A stretch of 64,000 nucleotides of DNA. Source: Parahoeflea alexandrii (lineage in GTDB: Bacteria > Pseudomonadota > Alphaproteobacteria > Rhizobiales > Rhizobiaceae). The position numbers and the translations under genes were made by a program. This document shows, in pieces, positions 1 through 8,487 of this stretch. Below the pieces are notes generated by a model, which saw only the letters and a list, made by a program, of their open reading frames with translations, did no database searches and was not told where the DNA came from. Location: contig NZ_JAPWHB010000004.1 of the NCBI RefSeq assembly GCF_027214025.1, forward strand, positions 1 to 64,000. Direction: 5' to 3'. Numbering within the stretch: position 1 is the first letter of the stretch; each line of letters begins with the position of its first letter.

Positions 1-74
1 ACAAGGGCGGCAAGCAGAACCTCACCGCATCGCTCAAGAACATGGCAAGCATCGCCCCCGGCGCAGGCTTCTGA
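1..74 (+). CDS. C-terminal end of an unidentified protein (cut by window start)
   Basis: An open frame enters from the left edge (codons in phase from base 3) and stops with TGA at 72-74. Only about 23 residues are visible, ending in NMASIAPGAGF. I do not recognise the family. It is convergent with the type I secretion operon, with a small hairpin between them. It could be a secreted substrate of that system, but nothing in these residues shows it. Confidence 0.4.
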   Translation, partial: KGGKQNLTASLKNMASIAPGAGF

Positions 75-86
75 AACACAAGGCTC

Positions 87-104
87 GCCTCAAGCCCTTG
101 AGGC
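87..104. terminator. Hairpin between convergent genes
   Basis: The bases GCCTCAA and TTGAGGC form a 7-bp stem around a 4-base loop in the 37-bp gap between two convergent stop codons. There is no strong T tract, so it is a possible bidirectional terminator only. Confidence 0.4.
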
Positions 105-111
105 CAGCCGC

Positions 112-711
112 TCAGGTCGGACCGGAAACGAAGGCAATCGCCGCCGGCGGGTCGTCCATGTCCGGGGCCAGCGCCATGCTCAGCCGTCCGCGTATCCGCC
201 GCTCGCCGTAACCGACCGTAAAACCGGTGTATTTCGGACGGCTGCCGTCCCGCTTCATCTCCTCGATCAGGTCGATCAAGGGCGTCTCCAGCGTCAGCTT
301 GATGTTGCTCAGCGCCTCCATAGTGTCGAGCCCGGCAAACCGGGTCTGCAGATACATCAAAAACCCGCTGTTCTGGAACAGGATACGTTTGTCCACCGAG
401 ATGATGAAGCCGGGCACCGGACAGGCTGCGACGATGGTTCTGGAATTGAACTTGCTGAAACGCTCGCGCAACTTTTCGTGCTGTTCCAGCACCCGGTGCA
501 TGATCGAGGCCCGAAGATACGAACTCAGGCCGTTTTCACCGGTCTTGTTGTCATTGAGCCTGGACACATAGTCCGCCACCGAGATCCCGTCAGTCCTGGT
601 AACGGTTTCCAGCGCCTTCCAGAACACTCCTTCCAGGCGGAAGCCCCGGCGCTTGCCGCCGGAGTTGATCGCCCTGAAATGTGGCTTGAACGGATCTGGA
701 TCGGACGTCAT
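112..711 (-). CDS. Ribbon-helix-helix / PAS-like domain protein
   Basis: This 199-residue protein has an N-terminal segment (about residues 22-75, including GFRLEGVFWKALE and ISVADYVSRL) that resembles the RHH_4 ribbon-helix-helix domain of alphaproteobacteria. The rest (about 85-195, with VPGFIISVDKRILFQNSGF) looks like a PAS-type sensory fold. A DNA-binding or adaptor role is inferred. It is the last gene of the tolC-ABC-hlyD operon, 23 bp after the hlyD-like gene, so it may tune secretion or sense the same signal. No signal peptide or membrane segment is visible. The domain assignment rests on pattern similarity. Confidence 0.65.
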   Translation of the reverse strand: MTSDPDPFKPHFRAINSGGKRRGFRLEGVFWKALETVTRTDGISVADYVSRLNDNKTGENGLSSYLRASIMHRVLEQHEKLRERFSKFNSRTIVAACPVPGFIISVDKRILFQNSGFLMYLQTRFAGLDTMEALSNIKLTLETPLIDLIEEMKRDGSRPKYTGFTVGYGERRIRGRLSMALAPDMDDPPAAIAFVSGPT

Positions 712-734
712 GGGTAGCTTTCTTGCAGGAACGT

Positions 735-2027
735 TTATCGCTCTGTCAGGGCCTCGTAGCGTGCTTTGCTGAGTGGTTTGATGAGATAGTCGAGCACCGA
801 CTTTTCGCCGGTCAGGATTTCGACGGACGCGATCATCCCGGGCCGGATGGCATGTTTAACGGCCCCCTTGCCGAGCTGGAAATCGCCGGTCTGGACCAGC
901 ACCTGGTAGTAGGTCTCACCGGTTTCCGGGTTGACGATGCTGTCGGCCGAGACGTTGGAAACCTTGCCTTCGAGACCGCCATAGATCGAGAAGTCATAGG
1001 CGGTGAGCTTGACCAGCGCCTTCTGTCCCGGCTGCACGAAGGCCACGTCCTTGGGCGAGATCCGCGCCTCGACCAGCAGCGTGTCGGTCACCGGCACGAC
1101 CCCGGCAACCACCGAGCCAGGCTGCAGGAACGCGCCGATGGTGTTGACTTCCATCGTGTTGACGATGCCGTCGACCGGCGAGACGATGTCGGTGCGGCGA
1201 ACCCGGTCCTGGGCACCGGTCAGCGTTGCCTCGAGCACGCTGACATCGGCGAGCGTATCTCCGAGTTCTCGGCGGGCCTCCTGCTTAAACTGCGAATCGA
1301 GTTCCTGAACCTGCAGTTCCGCTTCGCGAAGCGCGCTCTCGAGCCGTTTCAGGCTCTGGTTGACGTTTTCCCGCTGGCCCTGTTGCTGGGCGATCTCGCG
1401 ATCGAGCCGCAACAGGTCGATTTCGGGATGCAGCTTGCGCTCCACCAGCGGCGCGATCTTGTCGCGTTCGTTGAGCATCGCCTTGATGACCAGATCGGTC
1501 TGCTCGATATTGGAGCGGGCCTCGCCAATTTCGTCCAGCCGCTGCTGGCGCCTGGCCTCGAGTACTTGCAGCTTGTTGACATAGTTTTCGCGCCGCGCAT
1601 CCAAAAGGCTGGCCTCGTTGTCACAGATGCCCTGCGACACCCGCCTTGTCTGTTCGGGGCAGACGAAATCGGTATCGAGCAGATCGTCGATCTCCAGTTC
1701 CAGCCGTGCGATCCGCGCCTGCAGCGCGTCGTAGCGGGCCTGCGATTCTCCGAGCGAGGCCAGGTTGCCGGAACTGTCGAGCCGGACCAGCAGGTCGCCT
1801 TTGTTGACCAGCTGGCCGATCGTCACCGCGATTTCCTGCACGACGCCGGGTTCGCTCGACTGCACGATCTGCGTTTTCGACAGCGGAATGACCTTGCCGT
1901 CGCCGCGCGCGATCTCGTCAACCCGCGCCCACGCCGCCCAGGCCACGAAGCTGACCACCAGCAACAGGCAGACCCAGACGATGTAGCGCGACATGACCGG
2001 CGGTGTATCTTGCTCCATCGCTCGCAT
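735..2027 (-). CDS. Type I secretion periplasmic adaptor, HlyD family
   Basis: This is the membrane-fusion subunit that links the inner-membrane ABC exporter to the TolC-type channel. It has one membrane helix near residues 13-33 (IVWVCLLLVVSFVAWAAWA), a lipoyl-type half motif (GDGKVIPLSKTQIVQSSEPG), a long coiled-coil hairpin over about residues 100-285, a second lipoyl half (IVSPVDGIVNTMEV) and a C-terminal beta-barrel domain. At about 430 residues it has the normal family length. The ATG at 2027 overlaps the exporter stop by one base (TGATG), so translation is probably coupled; an in-frame GTG lies one codon upstream. Confidence 0.92.
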   Translation of the reverse strand: MRAMEQDTPPVMSRYIVWVCLLLVVSFVAWAAWARVDEIARGDGKVIPLSKTQIVQSSEPGVVQEIAVTIGQLVNKGDLLVRLDSSGNLASLGESQARYDALQARIARLELEIDDLLDTDFVCPEQTRRVSQGICDNEASLLDARRENYVNKLQVLEARRQQRLDEIGEARSNIEQTDLVIKAMLNERDKIAPLVERKLHPEIDLLRLDREIAQQQGQRENVNQSLKRLESALREAELQVQELDSQFKQEARRELGDTLADVSVLEATLTGAQDRVRRTDIVSPVDGIVNTMEVNTIGAFLQPGSVVAGVVPVTDTLLVEARISPKDVAFVQPGQKALVKLTAYDFSIYGGLEGKVSNVSADSIVNPETGETYYQVLVQTGDFQLGKGAVKHAIRPGMIASVEILTGEKSVLDYLIKPLSKARYEALTER

Positions 2028-4144
2028 CACTGGATCCCGGTCGATTTGCGTTGCAGGGCCGCGATCACCTGATCCTTGGGACCATCGGCAATCAGCCTGC
2101 CGTTTTCGATGACGATCAGCCGGTCGATCAGGTCGAGCATGCTGTAGCGGTGCGTCGACAGCACCAACGTCACCTCCGGCGTGATCGCCTGGCGCAGGCA
2201 GCCGATCAGGTGCCGTTCGCTCGCCAGGTCCATCGCCCCCGAGGGCTCGTCCAGAAAGATGATCTTCGGAGAGGCCAGCAGCAGCCGGGCGATGGCGACC
2301 GACTGCTTCTGGCCGGCCGAAAGGTTGCTGCCGTTTTCACCGACCTGCATGTCGAAGCCGCGCGGATGCCGCGCGACAAAGGATTCGATTCCGACCTTGC
2401 GGGAGACCTCGATCAGTTCCTCGTCCGAGGCGTTCGGGTTGCCCATCAGCAAATTGTCCTTGACCGAGCCCGAGAACAGGTCGCTGGTCTGGCCGGCCAC
2501 GGCCACGGCCGAGCGCACTTCGGAGGGGTGAAACTGCTGCATGTCGATGCCGTCGATCAGCACCCTGCCCTCGCGCGGCTGGTAGAGCCGCGACATCAGC
2601 CGGCCGATGGTGGTCTTGCCCGAGCCGATGCGGCCGATGATGCCGACCTTCTCGCCGGCCCGGATCGAGAACGACAGCCCGTCGAGTGCGTCCTGGTCGG
2701 CCTGCGGGTAGCGGAAATGCACATTCTCGAAGGCGATATCGCCGCGAGTGATGACCCGGTTGACGAAGCCCGAAGTCTCCGGCGTGTCCTCCGGCTGCTC
2801 CATGATCTTGTCGAGGATCCGGAGAGACAAGAGCGCCTGACGGAACCGCGCCAGCGTCATCGCCAGCTGTCCCAGCGGGCTCACCGCCCGGCCCGACAGG
2901 ATCACCGAGGCGATGATCGCGCCGGTGGTCACGTGGCCTTCGCGGAACAGGTAGGCGCCAACCAGGATGATGCCGACGGTCACCAGCTGCTGCACGAATT
3001 GAGTCGCGTTGACGGCGAAGGCCGAGATGCTCTTGATCTGCTCGTTGGTGGCCGAACTGTTGATGGTCAGGTCGCGCCAGCGCTTGAGCAGCAGGCCTTC
3101 GGCCCTGAGCCCCTTGACGGTTTCCGTCGTGTAGATCGTCTCGACCAGCATCGACTGCCGCAGCGCGGCTTCATTGGCGGCCGCAGCAACCCTGCGGCTG
3201 ATCAGCGCCTGCGCCACAAGCCCGATGATTGTCACGGCAATCAGCGCCACGGCCGGCACATAGGCCAGCGGGCCGCCGATCGAATAGACCACGGCGATGA
3301 AAATGAACACGAAACACGTGTCGATCATCGTTGCGATCGTGTTGGAGGTGAAGAACTCCCGCACGAACTCGTATTGCGACACGCGGCTGACATATTCCCC
3401 GGTCGACATCGAGCGCGCCGACAGCGAGGTATTCATCACCTTCTGGAACAGTATGTAGGCGATCTTCAGGTCGATCTTCCGCCCGGTATAGTCAATCAGC
3501 GAGGCACGGGCGAACTTGAGCAGGAAGTCGAACAGGAAGGCGACGCTGATGCCGACGGCAAGCACCCACAACGTCGATATCGCCTCGTTGGGCAGCACCC
3601 GGTCGTAGACATTCATCACGAACAGCGGTGAAGCCAATGCCAGGATGTTGATGAACAGCGCCGCAAAGCCGACGCGGACGAACGAACGCCAGTAGGGCCG
3701 CGCAGCCGCAAACAGCCAATGCTGCTTCTCGATCCTGCCCACATGCAGCGCGCCGGTCTCGTCGCGGTTGTTGAGATAGACTTTCTTGAAATCCAGCACC
3801 GTGGCGTCAAGCTCTGCCACCTTGCCGCGCAGATCGACACTTTCCGACGCGATATCTCCGACCGCCTCCTTGCAGACGAAGGTTCCGTCGTCATTGATGG
3901 AAAACACGGGAATGAAGCCGCCGTCCCGTGTCCTGACCAGCGCCGGAAGGTCGGCGTTGCCGCCCAAGAGGTCAGCCAGGTGGATCTTCGAGACGTCCAG
4001 GCCGATGCGATTCGACACTTCGCGCACGGTCTCGATGTCGGCGGCTTCGAGTTGATCGTCGGGGATTCCGGAATACAGGACCGTCGCCGAACCGCTACGC
4101 TCGAAATGAACGCTTATCTCACGGAAAGCATCGTTGAAGTTCAT
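2027..4144 (-). CDS. Type I secretion ABC permease/ATPase (LapB type)
   Basis: This 705-residue ABC exporter has an N-terminal C39-like domain (about residues 1-130), a six-helix membrane domain (about 150-430) and a C-terminal nucleotide-binding domain. Walker A is GRIGSGKTT at about 504, the signature is LSAGQKQ at about 608, Walker B is IIFLDEPSGAMD at about 625, and the H-loop is STHRYS. The N-terminal domain lacks an evident Cys-His catalytic pair, as in the LapB/HlyB class, where it binds substrate without cutting a double-glycine leader. It sits between TolC and HlyD partners. The exported substrate is not visible in the window. Confidence 0.93.
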   Translation of the reverse strand: MNFNDAFREISVHFERSGSATVLYSGIPDDQLEAADIETVREVSNRIGLDVSKIHLADLLGGNADLPALVRTRDGGFIPVFSINDDGTFVCKEAVGDIASESVDLRGKVAELDATVLDFKKVYLNNRDETGALHVGRIEKQHWLFAAARPYWRSFVRVGFAALFINILALASPLFVMNVYDRVLPNEAISTLWVLAVGISVAFLFDFLLKFARASLIDYTGRKIDLKIAYILFQKVMNTSLSARSMSTGEYVSRVSQYEFVREFFTSNTIATMIDTCFVFIFIAVVYSIGGPLAYVPAVALIAVTIIGLVAQALISRRVAAAANEAALRQSMLVETIYTTETVKGLRAEGLLLKRWRDLTINSSATNEQIKSISAFAVNATQFVQQLVTVGIILVGAYLFREGHVTTGAIIASVILSGRAVSPLGQLAMTLARFRQALLSLRILDKIMEQPEDTPETSGFVNRVITRGDIAFENVHFRYPQADQDALDGLSFSIRAGEKVGIIGRIGSGKTTIGRLMSRLYQPREGRVLIDGIDMQQFHPSEVRSAVAVAGQTSDLFSGSVKDNLLMGNPNASDEELIEVSRKVGIESFVARHPRGFDMQVGENGSNLSAGQKQSVAIARLLLASPKIIFLDEPSGAMDLASERHLIGCLRQAITPEVTLVLSTHRYSMLDLIDRLIVIENGRLIADGPKDQVIAALQRKSTGIQ

Positions 4145-4187
4145 CGCCGCTCACCGATCTGTATCTCCCTCCGCACACAGGAAAGAA

Positions 4188-5624
4188 TCAATTCTTCCTG
4201 ACGGGGGCGAGCAGATCGAAAGGCGCGCCGTTCACCTGCCGTGACGGCAGCCGGCTGTACACCGGCGCTTCCTCGTGCGAGACGGCCTTGAACTCTTCCC
4301 GCGCATAGGCTTCAGCCTGCGGCGCGCTCTCGAGATTGAAGGCGCGCACCAGCGACCCCATGGCGGCCAGCGCCTGGTAATCGGCATAGACCGCGGCATA
4401 CTGCGCGGTCTTGGCCAGAACCTCGGTGTTGAAACGGGTGTTCTGGGCGCTCAGCACGTCCAGCAGCGAACGCTCGCCAACCCGGAACTGGTCCCGATAG
4501 GACGACACCAGCGAGCCCGAGGCCGAGGCCTGCTCGCGCAGCAGCGCTGCCTGCTGGGCGCGCTTGGAGCGCTTGTCCCAGGCCGACTGGATCGATTCCT
4601 GCACCTCGCGATGCACCAGCGCATTGTCCATCCGGGCCTGGCCGGCGCGGCGGATGCGTTCCTGTTCGGCGGCCTGGTCGCGGCCGCCGCGGTAGAGGTT
4701 CCAGCGGGCGACGACCTTGGCCTCGAGATCCGAGGTCCGGCCTTCCGCGCCGTCGATATCCCGGCCGACGCGGGCCTTCGCCTCGAACGAGATCACCGGC
4801 AGATAGGCGGCCTTGGCGCCGCGGGCGTAGGCGTCCGCGGCATCGACATCGGCGCCGGCGGCGGCAATCCGCGGACTCTGGCGCCGGGCAATGTCAATGG
4901 CTTCGGCGGCGCTGCGCGGCAGCGCCTTGGCCACCGACGGCGGATACTTCATCGAGCCGAGCTTGACGCCGACCAGCCGCAGGAACCGGATCTGCGCCTG
5001 CGCCAGGTCCTCTTCGGCCTCCTTCAGCCGCGCCTGCGCCGACAAGAGCCGCTCGCGGCCCTGGGTGCGGTCGGCCGAGGTCAGCGTCCCGCCGGAAACC
5101 CCCGACGAGATATCGGAAACAATACCCGAAAGCACGTTGGCGTTCTTGCGCGCAATCGCAACGATCTCCGCCTGCAGCAGGATCTCGAAATATTCCTGGG
5201 TGACGGCCAGTGCGATGGCTTCCGATCGCTCGGAAACGCGGAACGAGGCGCCGTCGACACGGGCCGCCTGGCGCTCAACCTCGGCGCGGCGGGCGCCGCC
5301 GTCAAACAGGGTCTGCCTGAAGGTCAGCCCGACATCGGAGGAATCGAGCGCATCATCCTGGGTGCCGAGCCGGCGGCGGCCCGGGCTGTCGAGCTTGCGG
5401 CTTCCGACCGAGGCCTCAAGATCCAGCGTCGGCAGGTAAAGACCGCGGGCCTGCCTGAGCTCGAACTCCACCGCCTCGCGGTTCTCCGCCGAAGACAGGA
5501 TCTCGGGATTGGACCGCAGCGCCTCGTCAACCGCTTCCTTCAAAGTCAGCGCGCTCGCCGGCAATGCGACAAGAGCGCTGAATCCGATCGAAAAACAGCA
5601 TGAATACAAAAGCGATTTAATCAT
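4188..5624 (-). CDS. TolC-family outer membrane channel of the type I system
   Basis: This 478-residue outer membrane efflux protein has a signal peptide (about residues 1-25, ending ALVALPASALT) and the repeated helical architecture of TolC, with the start LKEAVDEALRSNPEILSSAENREAVEFEL by pattern (quoted in part: ALRSNPEILS). It is the first gene of the secretion operon, 43 bp ahead of the ABC exporter. The long AT-rich region upstream (5625-6356) probably holds the operon promoter. Family and role are clear from sequence and context; which cargo it serves is not. Confidence 0.92.
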   Translation of the reverse strand: MIKSLLYSCCFSIGFSALVALPASALTLKEAVDEALRSNPEILSSAENREAVEFELRQARGLYLPTLDLEASVGSRKLDSPGRRRLGTQDDALDSSDVGLTFRQTLFDGGARRAEVERQAARVDGASFRVSERSEAIALAVTQEYFEILLQAEIVAIARKNANVLSGIVSDISSGVSGGTLTSADRTQGRERLLSAQARLKEAEEDLAQAQIRFLRLVGVKLGSMKYPPSVAKALPRSAAEAIDIARRQSPRIAAAGADVDAADAYARGAKAAYLPVISFEAKARVGRDIDGAEGRTSDLEAKVVARWNLYRGGRDQAAEQERIRRAGQARMDNALVHREVQESIQSAWDKRSKRAQQAALLREQASASGSLVSSYRDQFRVGERSLLDVLSAQNTRFNTEVLAKTAQYAAVYADYQALAAMGSLVRAFNLESAPQAEAYAREEFKAVSHEEAPVYSRLPSRQVNGAPFDLLAPVRKN

Positions 5625-6356
5625 CTCGACCCCAAAACCCTACATCCGATGATTGCTTGTTACACAATTGCCCCGACTGACGCGAGTCATGAAATTACAA
5701 ATCCTTAAGCACTCGACCAACACAAACCGGCCTGTTGCGTTTTTGACACAGCATCAATCTATTAGCTAAGACTAAGATACAAAACAAAATCGATAAACAA
5801 ATTTGTCTATGCGCGATTTATTTCCATATAATATTTCATTAAATTTAGAATAACTCAGGAGAATTATGTATATATCAAATTTAAATTTGAGATCATTATG
5901 AAATAATAAGATTTATTACATAATATATTCGATATTTTGAACTCACTATTTACTGATAAACATAAAATTATATGCGACTTATGGATGACGTTACAAAAAA
6001 ACATGTTACCACTCAAAATAGAATTTCCGAAAAACCAAAAGAAAACAACACGGTCCATAAAAGGAATCCATGCCGTCAGGCTTCAACGGGCTGGCGACGG
6101 GAACCTGGTCCACGGCTTGCAGCATCCTCCTGTGAGCCGGAATCATAGACTGCGGAGAAGATAATTTGAAATCAAGCATATGGAGTATTGTTGGTCCGCC
6201 CAGGACGATCCTGTCTGACACCCTTGTCAAGCGTTCCGCGCTGGCATCTCGCCGCAGCGGCACAACCGGGCGCTGCGGCTACCCGCCGACGGCATATCCT
6301 GCCGCCACGGACCGCCGCAGTCACGACGTTTCAATCACGCGGATGATCTGAAAAAG
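5625..6356. other. AT-rich intergenic region upstream of the secretion operon
   Basis: This gap of about 730 bp is very AT-rich between about 5750 and 6060, far from the GC-rich coding sequence on both sides. I see no convincing gene; short open frames here lack ribosome sites and recognisable content. It likely holds the promoter and leader of the tolC-type operon on the minus strand. The segment 6061-6356 returns to higher GC and abuts the left repeat of the genomic island. Confidence 0.5.
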
Positions 6357-6403
6357 ATGGTGGGCGCGCACGGGCTCGAACCGTGGACCCGCTGATTAAG
6401 AGT
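6357..6403 (-). repeat. attL: displaced 3' part of tRNA-Lys
   Basis: These 47 bases are identical to 20010-20056. In tRNA terms they cover the 3' end including CCA, the T arm, the 3' side of the anticodon stem and part of the anticodon loop. Homology stops after 6403, so no functional tRNA is encoded here. Confidence 0.9.
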
Positions 6404-6505
6404 TTGAGGTTATTAGGAATCAGGGCTTAGCTCGGTTGTACTCGTACTTATAAAATGGAGGAATGGCCCCTCTCATCGTTTGCAAGCAAACGACTGCCGG
6501 GCAAT

Positions 6506-6640
6506 GGTAGAGACTACAACGAGGTTCGCCCTCACAGCGCCATCGGCAACAAGCCGCCGATAACGCTCACGAATGCCTCCGGCGCATCCGGTCCGCCGAG
6601 AGTGTTACTCCCGGGAAAGTCCCCAGCCGGGTGGTCCAAA
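6506..6640 (+). pseudogene. IS3-family transposase (OrfB) C-terminal remnant
   Basis: One reading frame encodes DYNEVRPHSAIGNKPP (from about 6512), the hallmark end of the integrase-core domain of IS3-family OrfB transposases, where users of this fold end with a NxxRPHSAxGxxxP motif. The upstream catalytic part is missing, and the frame runs on into unrelated sequence. It lies just inside the left island end, and marks past insertion and decay. Confidence 0.75.
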
Positions 6641-6733
6641 ATCGGGTCTCCCGTCAGTCTCACGTCAAACTCCAAAGCCCGGCGGTCCAAGCTTGGGTCT
6701 CTGAGCACAGACCAGCTGACGAACAGTCGAAAG

Positions 6734-8335
6734 TCACGACACCAGAGGCAGGAGTTTCAGGGCAAGATGATAATGCAGCCTGAGCTTGGGTTGCAGAGCG
6801 TTTTTATTGGTCATCGAAACCACCAGAGCAATGCGATACCGCACGGTGTTGTGGTGTATGTTCAACGTTCGCGCGGTCTCACGGTAGTTGGTATCGCAGT
6901 CGAGAAATGTGCGAAAGGTTTCGAGCAGATTCACCTTGTGCTTCTGGTCATGCTCTATCAGCGTGCCAAGCCATTCGTGAACAAAGCGCTGGACGTCCTG
7001 CTGCATGGAACTGCGCGAAAACAGGCGGTAGAATCCTGTTTCATCATACAGGTGCACGCCAACCCCGTTTGCACTGCGACCATGGTCCAGCGCCTGTTTC
7101 GCTTGTTCGTATGCACGATAGAAATGATTGACCGCGGTAATCTGACTCACTCCGGCAGACCAGATCGCTGCATGCGCACCAATCTTGCGCATCTGTGTAT
7201 TGATCTGCTCGGTCAAAGCGTCGGGGCGGCAAATCTCGTCGTCGCCCTCCGGAATCATAACAACAACATGCTCGTTGTTGATGACCCCTGTTATCGGTCC
7301 GTCAGATTTGGTGAAGTGCACCCGCAAGGCGCTGGATAAAGCACGGAAATGATCGGTATCAACGTCCTGAAAGGCGATAATAATGCAGATATAACGAGGA
7401 TGAAGCCGCTTGCCGATTGCCGCGTAGCGTGAGGTCAGCGCAGAAATGTTCTGGCTGCCTACACTGCGGTCAGTCAAGGAAAGAACGAATTCATTTTGTC
7501 GTTCAAAGATCACGCTCTGGTCGGTTCGTATCTGGCGTATCTTGAGTGAAATCAGCATCTTGGCATAAACAAGATCTTCCAGATCCGCACCGGTAAGCCT
7601 CCGTGTCTTCTCCACCACGACGAGGTTGCCGATCATGCCATTGGCACGTTCATAGGACGAGAACACAACACTCGTGCCCCGGCCTGTGCGCCGGTGGAGC
7701 TCATTTGCCTGGTCGAGGCACTCGCTTTTCCAGCCGTCTTCCTCCAGCAGGGTCAGGGCGGCCTGTATGTCCGCTTCGCTTTTGTGTGGTGCGCTGAGAG
7801 ACAGGCCGTCCATCGGACTGATCACCACGATCGGGTTCGACATCAACTTGCTGAGTTCATCAAGCAATTGCTCAAGAGATACGTCCGGCAACATGATCTG
7901 GCCGAAACGTCCGCCCGGCAACTCAGGCTGAGCCATCCGTGGTGTGCGGGCCTCGAAGAAACTCGACATCACGGGGGTAATGATCTCGACCCAGGCAGCA
8001 TTTTCCGGAACGACCAAAATGGGGAAATCGAGGGCATTGGCGCAGTCAATCATCTCCTGCGGAACGCTCTTCATGTACCTGTTCAGCTTGAGGCCGAGGC
8101 CGGACGCGCCATGATCGACCAGATCATGAACAAACTTGTCTAGGTCATGACGCAACTGAAGCAGCGGGTAGGTCGACGTAAGGACAAGTTCCCGGCCCCG
8201 CAGCCAGCGCACAGCATCGGGTGCATCCAGCACCGTCGCAGTCTCGACAATTCGATTCGTTCCATTTTTGCCGGCAAGTAATGCACTGCCGTGCATCGCA
8301 GGCAGCTCGAGGACCTGCTCGACGGTTAAGGCCAT
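6734..8335 (-). CDS. PucR-family transcriptional regulator
   Basis: This protein has an N-terminal PucR sensory domain (about residues 1-125, with MALTVEQVLELPAMHG and WLRGRELVLTSTYPLL), a central GGDEF-like region and a C-terminal PucR helix-turn-helix (about 465-525, with RETARTLNIHHNTVRYRI). PucR proteins activate catabolic genes, often for purines or amino acids, in response to a metabolite. The ATG at 8335 is preferred over an in-frame TTG at 8356 because an AAGGGG ribosome site lies upstream. It is divergent from the catabolic operon, and an inverted repeat sits in the shared promoter, so it probably controls that operon. Confidence 0.9.
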   Translation of the reverse strand: MALTVEQVLELPAMHGSALLAGKNGTNRIVETATVLDAPDAVRWLRGRELVLTSTYPLLQLRHDLDKFVHDLVDHGASGLGLKLNRYMKSVPQEMIDCANALDFPILVVPENAAWVEIITPVMSSFFEARTPRMAQPELPGGRFGQIMLPDVSLEQLLDELSKLMSNPIVVISPMDGLSLSAPHKSEADIQAALTLLEEDGWKSECLDQANELHRRTGRGTSVVFSSYERANGMIGNLVVVEKTRRLTGADLEDLVYAKMLISLKIRQIRTDQSVIFERQNEFVLSLTDRSVGSQNISALTSRYAAIGKRLHPRYICIIIAFQDVDTDHFRALSSALRVHFTKSDGPITGVINNEHVVVMIPEGDDEICRPDALTEQINTQMRKIGAHAAIWSAGVSQITAVNHFYRAYEQAKQALDHGRSANGVGVHLYDETGFYRLFSRSSMQQDVQRFVHEWLGTLIEHDQKHKVNLLETFRTFLDCDTNYRETARTLNIHHNTVRYRIALVVSMTNKNALQPKLRLHYHLALKLLPLVS

Positions 8336-8381
8336 AAAATCAAACCCCTTCGGCAATTCGTAGCCAAATTTCTGCGAACTT

Positions 8382-8404
8382 TATTTGTATCTTTGATACA
8401 AATA
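8382..8404. promoter_or_regulatory. Inverted repeat, likely PucR operator
   Basis: The arms TATTTGTATC and GATACAAATA are perfect inverted complements of 10 bases around a 3-base spacer. The site lies in the 152-bp divergent promoter between the PucR gene (start 8335) and the M20 gene (start 8488). Position and symmetry suggest a regulator-binding site; PucR binding is inferred. Confidence 0.65.
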
Positions 8405-8487
8405 TCTAAAACTCTTTTCATTGACTTGGTCAATAGTTTTTTGCTGGCGCGTCGGTAGGCTTCCTGGAGATTTCGGAGGACTGCTTA

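Noticed and set aside
5864-6058. A 64-residue minus-strand open frame in the AT-rich region
   Set aside because: Its content follows base composition, there is no ribosome site, and no family is recognised.
6357-6403. A second tRNA-Lys gene
   Set aside because: Only the 3' half is present and the homology stops in the anticodon loop; it is the displaced att copy.
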